Assembly (NCBI GenBank): GCA_905250115.1
Contig: CAJNOI010000188.1
Coordinates: forward strand, 62,001-126,000
Direction: 5' to 3'
Origin: Adineta steineri
Lineage: Eukaryota; Rotifera; Eurotatoria; Adinetida; Adinetidae
Length of the DNA: 64,000 nt
The notes beneath the pieces are model-generated. The model worked only from the letters and a program-made list of their open reading frames with translations. It was not told the origin of the DNA and did not search any database. The position numbers were made by a program, and so were the translations under genes. Below are positions 11,325-21,733 of this stretch, in pieces (within the stretch, counting starts at the first letter, position 1; each line of letters begins with the position of its first letter).

Positions 11325-13140
11325 TTAATCATGATGATTATCAGTAAGTTTGATTCGTTTGTTACCCACGTTTTGTTTATTTGACGGTACGCTGATCTTT
11401 TTACGACATACGTACACAGAAGAAGGCTCTATCTGGTATGATAGATTTTTGCTTTCAAACCATTGATGAAATTCATCGCAACATGGTGTATGATCGAAGT
11501 AGAAACGAGCACTAGACACATGTGTAAGTCGTTCGAGAATAATTTTGGCTTCACTCATATCCTTAATTGTCACTCTCAAGCGTCGAATATGAGTTGGTAT
11601 TATATAACAAATATCATTTGCTGTTAATAAGAGTGATTCCTGATTTAATGGTGTATCACGTAGCAAAACCAAATTAACATGACATGCTTGTTGAAGCAAA
11701 ATTTTGATATCATCAAGTATGGATTGATTGGCCGCAGAAATCAGTCGTCCTCCCAATGCAATTTTTGTGATTGTTGTCAAATCGACAAACAACGAAATAA
11801 ATGGAATCCAGTCAACAGGTCGTTCCGAACCGAATATAAGTACAAGATAGTTCTTCATGCGCAGTAAAGGATAAGGTTTTGGTTCTCGCTAAAAGTAAAA
11901 AAAATAAAATCAAACTAATTCACTGTTGACTATTGATTGATCTTGATATTTTTACCTGTTGTTCAATGTCACTCGATGCCAATTTTTTAAAATTGAAACA
12001 TATATAGTCGGTATTGACTACTATGGGTGCGTCCGTATCAATTGCTGTACTCAGAGTTGATATAGAAATATTTATTGGTTCGACTTTTGAATTGACTTTC
12101 GCCATACAATTAGGTATTGAATAGAGTTTGATCCATTCTGGTATATTGATATTGCACTCACAAATGACAAACCATTTTTTTAATTCGATCCAAAATGGAG
12201 TTTCAAATGATCGAATGATCTGTTCAATATCAGGATAATTCAATTGATCATCTTGATAATCACTGAAATAAAATTGAAATTTCTTCAATCCAAGTAGATT
12301 TGTTTGAATAAATTTTTCCCAACGATGACCATCAAAGTAGTTTCCATTGCCAGTAAGTTTCAAATCAGTTAATGATGTCATAGACTGAAGTAGAAATTCA
12401 AGATCAGCAATATTCATATCCAATTTGTCTAATGATACTGAAGTTAATTGACGACAGTAAGCTGTCAAATTCGTTGGATGAATAGTTTTTATTGAATAAC
12501 AATCGATAATAAGTGTTCTCAAACGAGGCAGATGACGAAGAATTCGCCTAATGGAATCGAAACTTATACACTTGTCAATTTTTAGTTCTTCAATCGTACA
12601 TGGATCAGGCCATTCGATAGCTTCTATACGATTTGGTTCAATGTTAAGTGCGAGTGTGCGAAGATTGGTCCGTGTAAGTATTGATGTGAGAACAGTCGCT
12701 GTTACACGATCGTGTTGCTTTTTATGTTCACCAATTTCAAGTGAAAATGAAACAAGTAACGATATATTAATATGCTTTAAAACTGCTCTCAATCGACTTT
12801 CTTTAATTGCAATTAATGTCAGAGAACGAAGACGACTAAAATCTTTCACATGGAATTGTTTATCGAAGAATATAGTTTGATCGAATGTTGTAGTTTGTTG
12901 ACAGAGTGTTAATGATTTAACTTGTTGAGGATTAATTAAACGACAAATAAGTTGAAAATCGGATCGTGAAGTTTTTTTAAAATCAAGAATGTAATTATCA
13001 TAGTTGTTTATAATGTTTCGTAATCGACGACATATATTGCGAAATGACACTAGTATTGTTTTTGCATCAAGACAATCGCAAATATAATAAACAATTTCTA
13101 CAGGTAATGTTGCAAGTAATGAATGTTGATTAATCGACAT
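11325..13140 (-). CDS. F-box / leucine-rich-repeat protein
   Basis: Two exons (13140-11956 and 11888-11325) joined by a 67-bp intron with CAG|GTAAAA donor and TTTTAG acceptor, phase 0, giving 582 residues. The N-terminus (LLATLPVEIVYYICDCLDAK, residues 8-27, then F.NICRRLRNII) is an F-box. It is followed by irregular leucine-rich strands (for example LRTLALNIEP, LRTLIIDCY, LTDLKLTGNG), as in bdelloid F-box/LRR families. Expected role: substrate receptor of an SCF ubiquitin ligase; the substrate is unknown. A telomere-like palindrome lies 500 bp upstream of the start. The frame is intact. Confidence 0.75.
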
Positions 13141-13648
13141 AGTTTTTAAAAGTTATGCTTGTGAAAACTATATCTCTTCGTTTGCATTTATACTTAAATA
13201 AAAAAAAAACTGCATATCGTGTTGGTTTTTTCTTTCGTGCAAGCTAGTAACAAGGTAAAGAATGGAAAAAGCAGAAAAGAATGAAAATATTGTTATTCAT
13301 CCTATGGTATTTTATGACAGAACAAAACACGTTTTTTATTGAAGCAAAGAACAATTGTGATACAAAATGATGCAATCACCTTCTATGACAAATTCGCACG
13401 TGTATACGCTCATACTCTCAAGATCATGCTCTAAGATTTAACTTGTTATAAGAAAATAGATTGGCTAAATCAAGATGCACAGTAGTCAATACAATAATGA
13501 ATTTTAAAATCAAAATACTCTGAAATACTACTATCATTATTCATCATCGATCTATTCATCGTACTCTTTCATCATGCGCCGATGAAAATCAATTTCTAAT
13601 CAAAATCCATGTACCATTTTTCAATGATCCCGCTCTGCCATCGATCAT

Positions 13649-13720
13649 CTTGAGGGCATGGGTGGATGTTGATGTAAGTGTTCTGCTTATCCATATCCAC
13701 ACCCACCCACACCCACACCC
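13649..13720. repeat. Telomere-like palindrome
   Basis: CTTGAGGGCATGGGTGGATG faces a C-rich arm with several CCCACAC units ending CACACCCG. Same left-boundary sequence (TCTTGAGGG) as the copies at 7517 and 17418. Confidence 0.65.
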
Positions 13721-13781
13721 GTTCTGTTTTGCATAAAAAGACTTGCTTTTGATATCATTTTATTTGGGAAAGTAACGATTG

Positions 13782-14820
13782 GTTACGAAAGCCCTGCTCC
13801 GAACTGAGCTTTCGTAACAATGTAAACTGAAAAATCGATAAAAAGCAGGGCTTTCGTAACAATTTTGACATAGCTTTCGTATCGTTTTTGACAAGGCTTT
13901 CGTATCACTTTTTAACATTTTTCATATCAAGGTTACAGGGCTTTCGTAACAATTTAGACATAGCTTTCGTAACAACTTTGACAGGATCTTCGTATCGTTC
14001 TTACAGGGATATCGTAACGTATAAGAATTTAATATGATATCTAGTCCGATGTTGCTGAGAGGATTTCATATGGAACTTAGAGATCTACCAGAATTATAAT
14101 GTAGGGAATTTAAAAGTAGAAAGAGAGAACGAGAACATAAGTATGGACAAATATTTATCTTTTTTAAATCTTTTTTTTTATTAGCACAATAAGTAACAAC
14201 AATCAGGTAATATATAAAGAGAGAAGAGTGAACAATAACAATATCTAGATAATATAATTATGAATGTACATAATTGATCTCCTAGATTTTAAGTGAACTT
14301 AACAAAAAGAGACGTACATTAATCTGGAAAAATATAGATGTATACAAAAAATTCATTCATAGTATAGTACCATGTATTTGGATTATTGAAGTATATAAAA
14401 TTTGTTATGAATGTATCTTACTTAATGATTTAAGCGATATTTGTAAACATGAGTATTCGTAACGAATACCCTGTTATTTTTAGTACCAGTCTCTCATTTT
14501 AGTTATGAATGCAATAAAAACTTGATTACGAAAGCCATGCCAAAATTGTTACGAAAGCCCTGTCTACGTTTGATACGAAAGCCCTGTCTACGTTTGATAC
14601 GAAAGCCCTGTCTACGTTTGATACGAAAGCCCTGTCTACGTTTGATACGAAAGCCCTGTCTACGTTTGATACGAAAGCCCTGTAAAAAGTGATACGAAAG
14701 CCTTGTCAAATTTCGTTACGAAAGCTATGTCAAAATTCGTTACGAAAGCCCTGTAAAAAAATGATAGCAGGGCCTTCGCATTACGAAAGCCCGGGAAATT
14801 TCTCGTTACGAATCGTTACA
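13782..14820. mobile_element. Foldback-type element with arms of tandem TTACGAAAGCCCTG repeats
   Basis: The left arm (13782-14025) carries about eight copies of a unit containing CAGGGCTTTCGTAACAA, and the right arm (14515-14820) about twelve copies of the reverse complement, with spacers of 5-15 bp. Five right-arm units spaced by TCTACGTTTGA (14560-14680) are near-identical 23-mers, suggesting recent tandem expansion. The 490-bp centre is AT-rich and non-coding. Long arms made of short tandem repeats around a unique core are the hallmark of Foldback elements. No target-site duplication was identified with certainty. Confidence 0.65.
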
Positions 14821-14907
14821 ACCCCTTTTATTTTGCTTGAGAATCTATTGAGAGAAATGAAGTCGATTAAAACTTTGTATTCGAAAGAGTATTTTCTAAG
14901 AATTAAT

Positions 14908-15028
14908 TTCGGGTGTGGGTGTGGGTGTGTGTGTGTGTGTGTGTGAGGGTGTGGGTGTGTGAGAGTGTGTGCGTAAAAAGTGAGCGTGTGGGTGAGCGCG
15001 TCTAATGACCACTCACACACACCCTATC
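14908..15028. repeat. Telomere-like palindrome with GT-rich core
   Basis: TTTCGGGTGTGGGTGTGGG leads into a (GT)n and GGTGAGCG-rich stretch, then a short CACTCACACACACCCTATCC arm. It begins about 90 bp beyond the foldback element. Confidence 0.6.
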
Positions 15029-15289
15029 CAATTATTTGGAAGTAGATATTTTTTGTGACCTTTGACCTGCCACAAACATACACACACACAAACTATTTTA
15101 TTTCATATGACCCTCTACTCTATACTCTATACTCTATACAGTCGAGGGAATTAAAACGGGCCAAAATGCATTCTTATCTGCCCCGTCCTTTATTCAAACG
15201 GAAGGTTTTTTGAAACCACTTCATCAAAGAAGTAGTGACTTATCTTGATAAGTTCAGCGCGTCGTAACATGGAAGAAAGTCAGTATTTA
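15029..15289. other. Short intergenic with TACTCTA microsatellite
   Basis: Contains a tandem TACTCTA run at about 15115-15137 and a small hairpin (ACTTCATCAAAGAAGT) near 15220. No gene seen. Confidence 0.5.
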
Positions 15290-17119
15290 TTACACGAGGA
15301 ATTGTGTTATCCAGAATTGCTCTGCTTTCAATTTACCAATTAGTATGCTGATAGCATCAACATCTTCCACAACAATCCTTTGAATAAGCACTGCCAACAT
15401 AAACAAGTCAAATCCTTCATATTTGTCGAATACATTCTCATGTGTTGTGTGATCTTTCATATAGAATCCAATGGTGTTCTTCATCATATTAATACATGAC
15501 TCTTGTTGTGATACAGCTTGTCTAAAAGCTGCCACAAATGCTCCAATACTTGGTCTGGAATCTGCCGCAGGTGTCCAACCTGCTTCAATTACAGAGCGAA
15601 TACTGTTTGGAACAGTCTCTGTATCATTGCGTTGAACAGACCAGTCAGTAGGTCTCTGTCCATTCAACGTAAACCTGGTAATGATTTGCACCTCTTTCAT
15701 ATTTGCGAAAGGTCTTTTAGAGGTTAGAAGCTCATACAAAACAAACGACAAAGCATAAATATCTGCTTTTTTTGTAGCAATATCACCATTAGCAACTTCA
15801 ACAGGATCATATCCCACTGTTCCAGCCGAATGTTTTAAATGAGTCGCTGATGCAGTACGCAGTAGGAAACTTACTCCAAAGTCGGCAATCTTTGGTACAT
15901 AACCATCCACATCCTTCTGCAGTAATATATTCTCTGGTTTAAGATCTCTGTGAATAATATCAGCTAAATGTACTTCGGCAAGTCCTTTAACAATACCGAG
16001 TGCAATTTTTAATCGGTGTTTCAACGATAGAGCTGCAATTGTACCATCCTGAAGCGCATTAGCAAGACTGCAGCCGTTAATATATTCCATGACAATACTA
16101 ATTCCATGATTCGGGAGCTTTACTCCTCCATAAACGCTGACAACATTTGGAATATGAGCAAGTGATCGAGCGATAGTAATTTCATGAATTAATGCATCTT
16201 CAATTTGTCTTCCGCTTACAGGAACATGTGGGCACTTGATAGCATAGTCATTTACTTTGAACACTTTACAAATAGCACCGTGACCAAACGGTTGCTGGTC
16301 ATTTGGTATAGTTAAATGTTGTAGTTCTTTAGGAAAGCATAATTCTTGTAAACTATCCTTCGTGTTTGCAATTGTAAACATAACATTTTGGGCAATTGGT
16401 AGTTTCGTGTTAATATTGCCATTGCAAAGTGGGCATGTATGCAAATGTTGAGCGCAACCCTTGCATACACAGTGTTTCCTACTAGTGAGACATAATTCAG
16501 TAGGTGTTGTTGATGGTTCCGAGGAATATCTGGCGAAACAAATAGGGCAACGTAGCTCATGCAACGATACAATCAACTCTATCGGCACTGTATGAGCAGA
16601 TTTTGTGCGGTATTTTTCAATATATTGATGTGCCATATCACTACAAGAGCTTCTGAAACATTGTTTTACATAGTGTCTGGCAAATCCATTTACAAAGCTC
16701 CTCAGCGTGATTTGTTCACTCTGCGGTAGTCGTAGAATGAATTCAGATACAATTACTCTGTATTCACCATCTATGATACCTTCTACTTGCCGGATTTTTG
16801 AATGTTCCAAGAAATTTTTCTGGACTAATGCAGATGTGAGGATATTACTCGACAGTCGAAATAAATCCGGAAATTCGCATGTTTCACAGAAACCACCACC
16901 TAGACGAAGAACTAATTGAAGACTAGCTTCGTTTTGTATATTGTATTCTTGAAAAGTCTTTTCGTCTTCCAAGTTTCTTCCATTCCAAATAAGACGCATC
17001 TGGCAAGGCCGAATACCTTCTTTCTGTTGGATTAGCTTTTTCAGTGACTCGATCGTTTCATGTGGTTGAATTTTGTACATTGATGTTTGACTAACTAAGC
17101 CCCTGACAAATAGTTGCAT
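15290..17119 (-). CDS. Ubiquitin-like / RING / protein kinase fusion
   Basis: Single exon, 609 residues from the ATG at 17119. The frame stays open 15 codons further upstream (ATG at 17164), but this start puts MQLFVRGL exactly where ubiquitin has MQIFVKTL. Residues 1-76 are a complete ubiquitin-like fold ending LRLGGG. The L8-I44-V70 patch, K27, K33, R42 and R72 are kept; R74 is Gly and K48 is Arg. Residues 191-232 are a RING-like zinc site (CPIC ... CVCKGC ... CPLC). About 275-535 is a full protein kinase: glycine loop GHGAICKV, ATP lysine K295 (AIKC), helix-C Glu313, HRDLKPEN with D392, DFG with D413, and GYDPVE in place of APE. All catalytic residues are present. Probably an active kinase combined with E3 ligase activity in one chain. 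Its neighbours are two ART genes. Substrate unknown. Confidence 0.85.
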   Translation of the reverse strand: MQLFVRGLVSQTSMYKIQPHETIESLKKLIQQKEGIRPCQMRLIWNGRNLEDEKTFQEYNIQNEASLQLVLRLGGGFCETCEFPDLFRLSSNILTSALVQKNFLEHSKIRQVEGIIDGEYRVIVSEFILRLPQSEQITLRSFVNGFARHYVKQCFRSSCSDMAHQYIEKYRTKSAHTVPIELIVSLHELRCPICFARYSSEPSTTPTELCLTSRKHCVCKGCAQHLHTCPLCNGNINTKLPIAQNVMFTIANTKDSLQELCFPKELQHLTIPNDQQPFGHGAICKVFKVNDYAIKCPHVPVSGRQIEDALIHEITIARSLAHIPNVVSVYGGVKLPNHGISIVMEYINGCSLANALQDGTIAALSLKHRLKIALGIVKGLAEVHLADIIHRDLKPENILLQKDVDGYVPKIADFGVSFLLRTASATHLKHSAGTVGYDPVEVANGDIATKKADIYALSFVLYELLTSKRPFANMKEVQIITRFTLNGQRPTDWSVQRNDTETVPNSIRSVIEAGWTPAADSRPSIGAFVAAFRQAVSQQESCINMMKNTIGFYMKDHTTHENVFDKYEGFDLFMLAVLIQRIVVEDVDAISILIGKLKAEQFWITQFLV

Positions 17120-17417
17120 GTTGTGCGAGGTAGGTAGGTAGGATAAATAGAAAGTGATTAACAACCTGTTTGTTAGGCTAACAGCCTGAAAAGAGAAATG
17201 ATACTTTTTGTAACTTCTTGAATTTATTCAACACGTGTAGCACTCTGCTCGTAAAAATGAGATAACTGATAAACGCAAGAGAGAATGATAATAATGAAAG
17301 AAAAAATAATGTGTATGCATACAGCACTTACTCGAAAGAAAAGAAAAACGTATGTGCCTCTTCAAAACACAACACAACACTTTTTTTTGAGAAGGTTTCA
17401 AGATTTACCTTGCAGTA

Positions 17418-17541
17418 CTTGAGGGTGCGGGTGTGGGTGTGAGTGTGGGTGAAAGATAGAAGTACAAAATGCGCGCACGTACGCTCACACCCACCCCGCA
17501 CCGCATCCTCACACACAGCTACATGCACACCCACACCCATG
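17418..17541. repeat. Telomere-like palindrome ending inside an ART gene
   Basis: CTTGAGGGTGCGGGTGTGGG on the left. The right arm has successive CACACCC blocks ending CACCCACACCCATG at 17541. The right arm supplies the last codons and the stop of the ART gene on the minus strand. Confidence 0.75.
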
Positions 17542-18673
17542 TATTCGAAAAACAGTATTCATATCCCATAAATATTCTTGTTCAACACAGAAAAAACTGG
17601 AATTTTCATCGAGATAACCAACTGGATTGGAACTGAGAGTAAGATCTACATTTATGACAAAGAAAATTGCTTTCATATTAGAAGCATCAAGACAAGAGAG
17701 AGCAAAAAGAAGTGATACATGTTGATCGGCACTTGTTGAGAGAAAATTGTTGAAAGATATAAGACCACCTAAATTTTGCTTAAGTTTTTCAAATTCTTCC
17801 ATTGACATACTACAACAAAGATCATATCATTTCAATATATATATATTGCTTATCAAATACTAACCTTTGTCCTCGATAAACAGTAAACTGACTTAATAAT
17901 ATGTTTTGTTGAAGATCTTTCAATTGATTATGTAAATCTTTTATAAAAAATCCAAATTTACTAATAACTTCGATATCATGTGTTCGAAGAGCTTTATTAA
18001 GCATACAATAGATAAAACAATCACGCGTATACCACCAAGTAGGCGAATGTTTTGTATAATCACGATCAAATTCATCCATCATACGCAAAGCACTTTGATT
18101 GTTTGCATATTGAATTTTACAATAGTCAACAAGTGTACGTTTAGCTTGTTCACCATAATTCATTTCTAGAAAAGTTTCTTTCAAAAGTTCACAATACATA
18201 TACATAGCATTGAGATTATTTGTTTCTTCTCTTGATGAAACTGATGCAAGGATTGTAATCGGAGCGGAATTTTGATTAATAATTTGAAGATCCTTTGTTA
18301 ACGTTTCTACTATCGACGATAAAGTGTCCGATGCACCTTTTATCTTTGAATATTTTTCTACTAAACAAGATTTGTAATTTTCTTCGTTTATACCGATAAC
18401 ATAGATAGATGTAACTAATGGTAAGTTATTTAAAATAAGAATATTTTCTTCAATTAATTGATCAGCTATAATACAAATAATTATTGTATCTTGTACATTA
18501 GTAATGAAATTAATACATTCTTTTTGATCAGTAAATGATTCAAACGAAAAACCAAATTGAGAAAGTTGTGTTAAATTAACTTGATTAAGAGTAACATCAA
18601 GATAAACAATTATACAATCGTCAACATATCGCCTTCGGACAGTAGTTTCAGAAGAAAGATCGATAAGTTCCAT
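17509..18673 (-). CDS. ADP-ribosyltransferase (ART) without TPR tail, ends in a telomere-like repeat
   Basis: Two exons (18673-17865 and 17809-17509) with AG|GTTAGT donor and TTGTAG acceptor. Phase 2 forms an AGT codon; the product is 369 residues. The order matches the neighbouring 828-residue ART gene: an N-terminal domain of about 130 residues, a helical block (about 145-260, with WWYTR), then the catalytic fold with R267 (YRGQ), the S-T-S motif (294-296) and the ExE pair E346/E348, so the R-S-E triad of arginine-specific ARTs is complete. After FRI (357-359) the sequence turns into HGCGCACSCV, encoded by the right arm of a telomere-like palindrome, and stops. The paralogue continues at this point for 450 residues of linker and TPRs. 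Probably a truncated paralogue; the catalytic domain may still fold. Confidence 0.75.
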
Positions 18674-18974
18674 TGAAAAAAAATGATGTGTATTCTTATT
18701 AAGTAATCAATGTTTTACGATCTAATACTCGTTTGACTAATAGCACAAAATGTTTTATCAGTATCGATTTTTTTTCTATTCTTCTTGCTGTTTTATATGA
18801 TATTTGAGACTTTCAACACCGACCCTAACATGCCTTAGATAAGATACGAATTTAATCATTGTCTTTCTTTTTACTTCGTTTTATTACTTTTGATCACATT
18901 TATTCAAAACGATATGGGTAACAAAGAAAAGAAGTTATTCTTTTGTTAATCGAAAATAAACCAAACAGGCTAAT

Positions 18975-21461
18975 TTAAAAATGAGGAAAAATAATGTTTT
19001 GTACCACCTCGGATGTGGGTGTAAGTAGGGAAACCGAACTCTCACCCACACCCGCATTCTTTATAATTTCTTTTTTTACAATTTCAATACTCTCTTTCAC
19101 AGTTTTTATATGAGGATGAGTTGGAGATAATGTACGTTGCCATATGTCTAGAGCACGTTCAAAATATGCTAGTGCTTTCGAATAGTCTTTCATATTTTCA
19201 TAGGCAAAACCCATGTTATTGTACGAAGTAGCTAATGAAGGATGATTTGAAGGAAGAGTTTTTTCTTGAATTTCAATTGCTTTTTTATAATAAAAAAGTG
19301 TTTTCGGGTATTCTCCCATGTCTTCATATACCAAAGCAATGTTATTGTATGAAGTAACCAAATGAGGATGATTTGACGGAAGAGATTTTTCTTGAATTTC
19401 AAGTGCTTTTTCATAAAATGAAAGTGCTTTCGTGTATTCTTTCATATTTTTATATACCGAACCGATATTATTGTATGACTGTGCAATATCTGGATGATTT
19501 GAAGGAAGAGTTTTTTGTCGAATTTCCAATGCTTTTTCGTGAGATAAAAGTGCTTTTTCGTACTCTCCCATGTTCTTATACATCGCACCAATGTTGTTGT
19601 ATGACGTAGCCAAAGAAGGATGATTTGAAGGAAGAGTTTTTTGTCTAATTTCAAGTGCTTTTTCATAAAATGAAAGCGCTTTCGAGTACTCTTTCATGTT
19701 CATATATACATTACCGATGTTGTTGTATGACTGCGCGAAATCAGGATGGTTCGAAGGAAGAGTTTTTTGAAGAAGTTCGAATGTTTTTTCGTAAAACAAC
19801 AGTGCTTTCGGGTAGTTTCCCATGATGTCATACACCAAGGCGATGTTGTTATATGAAGTAGCCAAATAAGGATGATTGGTAGGAGTTTTTTGATCAATTT
19901 CAAGTGCTTTTTCGTAAAATGAGAGTGCTTTTGAATACTCTTTTATGTTTTTATACACCGCACCAATGTTGTTGTATGAAGTAGCCAAATGAGAATAATT
20001 TAAAGGAAAAGATTTTTCTTGAATTTTAAGTGCTTGTTCATAATACCAAATAGCCTTTTCATAATCACCCTGATAATCTTTGACATATCCCAGTTGATTG
20101 TAATAAAGCACTTTTCCACCCTCGTCAGATGTCTGTTCGAGTAGTACGTTATAAAGGTCTTCAGCTTTATTAAATTGACCAATTTTAAGCAATAATTTGC
20201 CCATTCTTTGCCATCCAGGGCCATCAGCTTCTTTTCGTATCCAATCAGTAAGTGATCGTAATTGTTGATCATCATCCGATGTTAATTGTAATTCAACTTG
20301 ATACAGTTGATTCTTCTTGTTCATTTGTTTAATTGCATTCACTCGAAAGATGGTGTGCATTGAGAAGAGAATTTCTTCTTCGTTCTTAAAATAACTCTCC
20401 TCTTTAATGGAGGCAAATGGTGTTGATTCGATACAAGGATCAATGGACATTATAAAGAGAATGCCAACCATATTCGGTTTTGATGAAGCACGTTCAGCAA
20501 AGTCGAGGGACACTTCTTTATCCTTACTCGTCGACAAGAAATTGTTAAATGAGATAAGTCCTCCTTTTGTTTTCTGAAGTTTTTCGAAGTCTGATTTCTT
20601 AAGACCTTGTCCTCGATAAACTACAAACGACTTTTCCCTATAAGTGCTGACCTGTTGTTTGTGCAGCTGTTGAATTTGTTTATGTATATCACATAGAAAA
20701 AAGCCCATATTAATGATTATATCGGCATCCAGAATCCGAAGTGCTTGATTGAGCATTTTGTAGGTAAAACACTCACGTGTATACCACCATATTGCTCGTT
20801 CTGGAAGATAATCATGTTCGAATTCATTAATAATTTGTAGTTCAATTGGATTGTTAGTAAAAACCTCGCGACAACAAGCTGCTAAGTTCTTCATTGCCTT
20901 GTGATCATATTCGGTATCAAGGAGAATTTCCTTGAATAGTTGGGTATACATAAAAGTTGACTCCAATTGATTTAAATTATCAGTTGAAGTTATTTCATTT
21001 ATCATAAGAAAACTTATGACAATTGAGTCTTGATCGCATTGTTTAACAGCCAATTGCAATGCTTGACAGATTTCTTTATTTGTTGTATAGATACCTTTGA
21101 TTTTTGTCCAGTTTTGAGCCCACTCTTGATGTCTGGATTTGTTCTTGCAAAAGATGTATATTGCATCTAATTGTGACATGCTATGGATTTCAGGAACTAA
21201 ATGTTGACCTAATGAGCCTGATGTTATGACGAAAGCTCTTTCACTGTCAACCTGATTGAGTATTTGGATGCACTGATTCTTTTCAGTGCATAGATTGACA
21301 TCGTTGACCACATTCTTCAATTGAGCCAATGTGTTTTGGCAGTCCTCGTTTGTTTGATCGATGTTGGCATCTACCCATATGAGAAAGTAGTTTTGTGCCA
21401 CACGTTGTCGCGATTGACGAATATTGGATGATGCCGTTGATTTTGATTTGTGTGCACCCAT
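18975..21461 (-). CDS. ADP-ribosyltransferase with eight tetratricopeptide repeats
   Basis: Single open frame of 828 residues. Residues 1-135 form an alpha/beta-like N-terminal domain shared with the adjacent ART gene. Residues 150-260 are helical (WWYTRECF at 225). The ART catalytic core has R283 (YRGQ), S-T-S at 310-312 and E361/E363 (EEE), a complete R-S-E triad for transfer of ADP-ribose from NAD+ to arginine. From about 415 come a degenerate TPR and eight regular kinesin-light-chain-like TPRs of 42 residues, with the recurring pattern YNNIG..Y...EY.KAL and a LPSNHP linker. The 126-bp DNA units are very alike. The last 27 residues include a stretch (NAGVGESSVSLLTPTSEV) encoded by a telomere-like palindrome. 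Bdelloids carry many such proteins; the target is unknown. No signal peptide, so probably cytosolic. Confidence 0.85.
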   Translation of the reverse strand: MGAHKSKSTASSNIRQSRQRVAQNYFLIWVDANIDQTNEDCQNTLAQLKNVVNDVNLCTEKNQCIQILNQVDSERAFVITSGSLGQHLVPEIHSMSQLDAIYIFCKNKSRHQEWAQNWTKIKGIYTTNKEICQALQLAVKQCDQDSIVISFLMINEITSTDNLNQLESTFMYTQLFKEILLDTEYDHKAMKNLAACCREVFTNNPIELQIINEFEHDYLPERAIWWYTRECFTYKMLNQALRILDADIIINMGFFLCDIHKQIQQLHKQQVSTYREKSFVVYRGQGLKKSDFEKLQKTKGGLISFNNFLSTSKDKEVSLDFAERASSKPNMVGILFIMSIDPCIESTPFASIKEESYFKNEEEILFSMHTIFRVNAIKQMNKKNQLYQVELQLTSDDDQQLRSLTDWIRKEADGPGWQRMGKLLLKIGQFNKAEDLYNVLLEQTSDEGGKVLYYNQLGYVKDYQGDYEKAIWYYEQALKIQEKSFPLNYSHLATSYNNIGAVYKNIKEYSKALSFYEKALEIDQKTPTNHPYLATSYNNIALVYDIMGNYPKALLFYEKTFELLQKTLPSNHPDFAQSYNNIGNVYMNMKEYSKALSFYEKALEIRQKTLPSNHPSLATSYNNIGAMYKNMGEYEKALLSHEKALEIRQKTLPSNHPDIAQSYNNIGSVYKNMKEYTKALSFYEKALEIQEKSLPSNHPHLVTSYNNIALVYEDMGEYPKTLFYYKKAIEIQEKTLPSNHPSLATSYNNMGFAYENMKDYSKALAYFERALDIWQRTLSPTHPHIKTVKESIEIVKKEIIKNAGVGESSVSLLTPTSEVVQNIIFPHF
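19008..19058. repeat. Telomere-like palindrome inside the ART-TPR coding end
   Basis: CCTCGGATGTGGGTGTAAG faces CTCTCACCCACACCCGCATT across about 15 bp. It is read through without a stop in the minus-strand ART-TPR frame. Confidence 0.65.
19100..20100 (-). repeat. Tandem 126-bp units encoding TPRs
   Basis: Eight consecutive units of about 126 bp (one is 120 bp) share blocks such as GAAGGAAGAGTTTTTTGTCG and AAAAAATGAAAGTGCTTTCG in the + orientation. The similarity between units is higher than protein constraint alone requires, pointing to unequal exchange or gene conversion. Confidence 0.8.
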
Positions 21462-21733
21462 GCCGCTTTGATAGAAGTGTGACCTAGTTACTTTTACAAA
21501 TAATGTTGTACAGAGTAAGAAACAAATTTGTTGTTAACATTCTTGAAAGAGCGAACAAAATAGAAGCCAACAATCGAATTTATTTTTTTTTCTTCTGCCT
21601 TCATCGTATAGGGGTAGAAAAAAAATGCACAACTCATTAAGTGCTTTCGTTTTTCTCCTACATTCTTTGTCAAACAGCACATTTATGTTTGATAAAACTA
21701 TGAAATTTATTATGACAAAATCAATAAAAAAAA
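21462..21733. other. Intergenic at compositional boundary
   Basis: No gene seen. From about here the sequence becomes markedly more AT-rich and intron-dense on the right. Confidence 0.5.

Noticed and set aside
13782..14820. CRISPR-like array of short repeats
   Set aside because: Repeat spacing is irregular, spacers are 5-15 bp and partly identical, the repeats occur in inverted arms, and the genome is eukaryotic.
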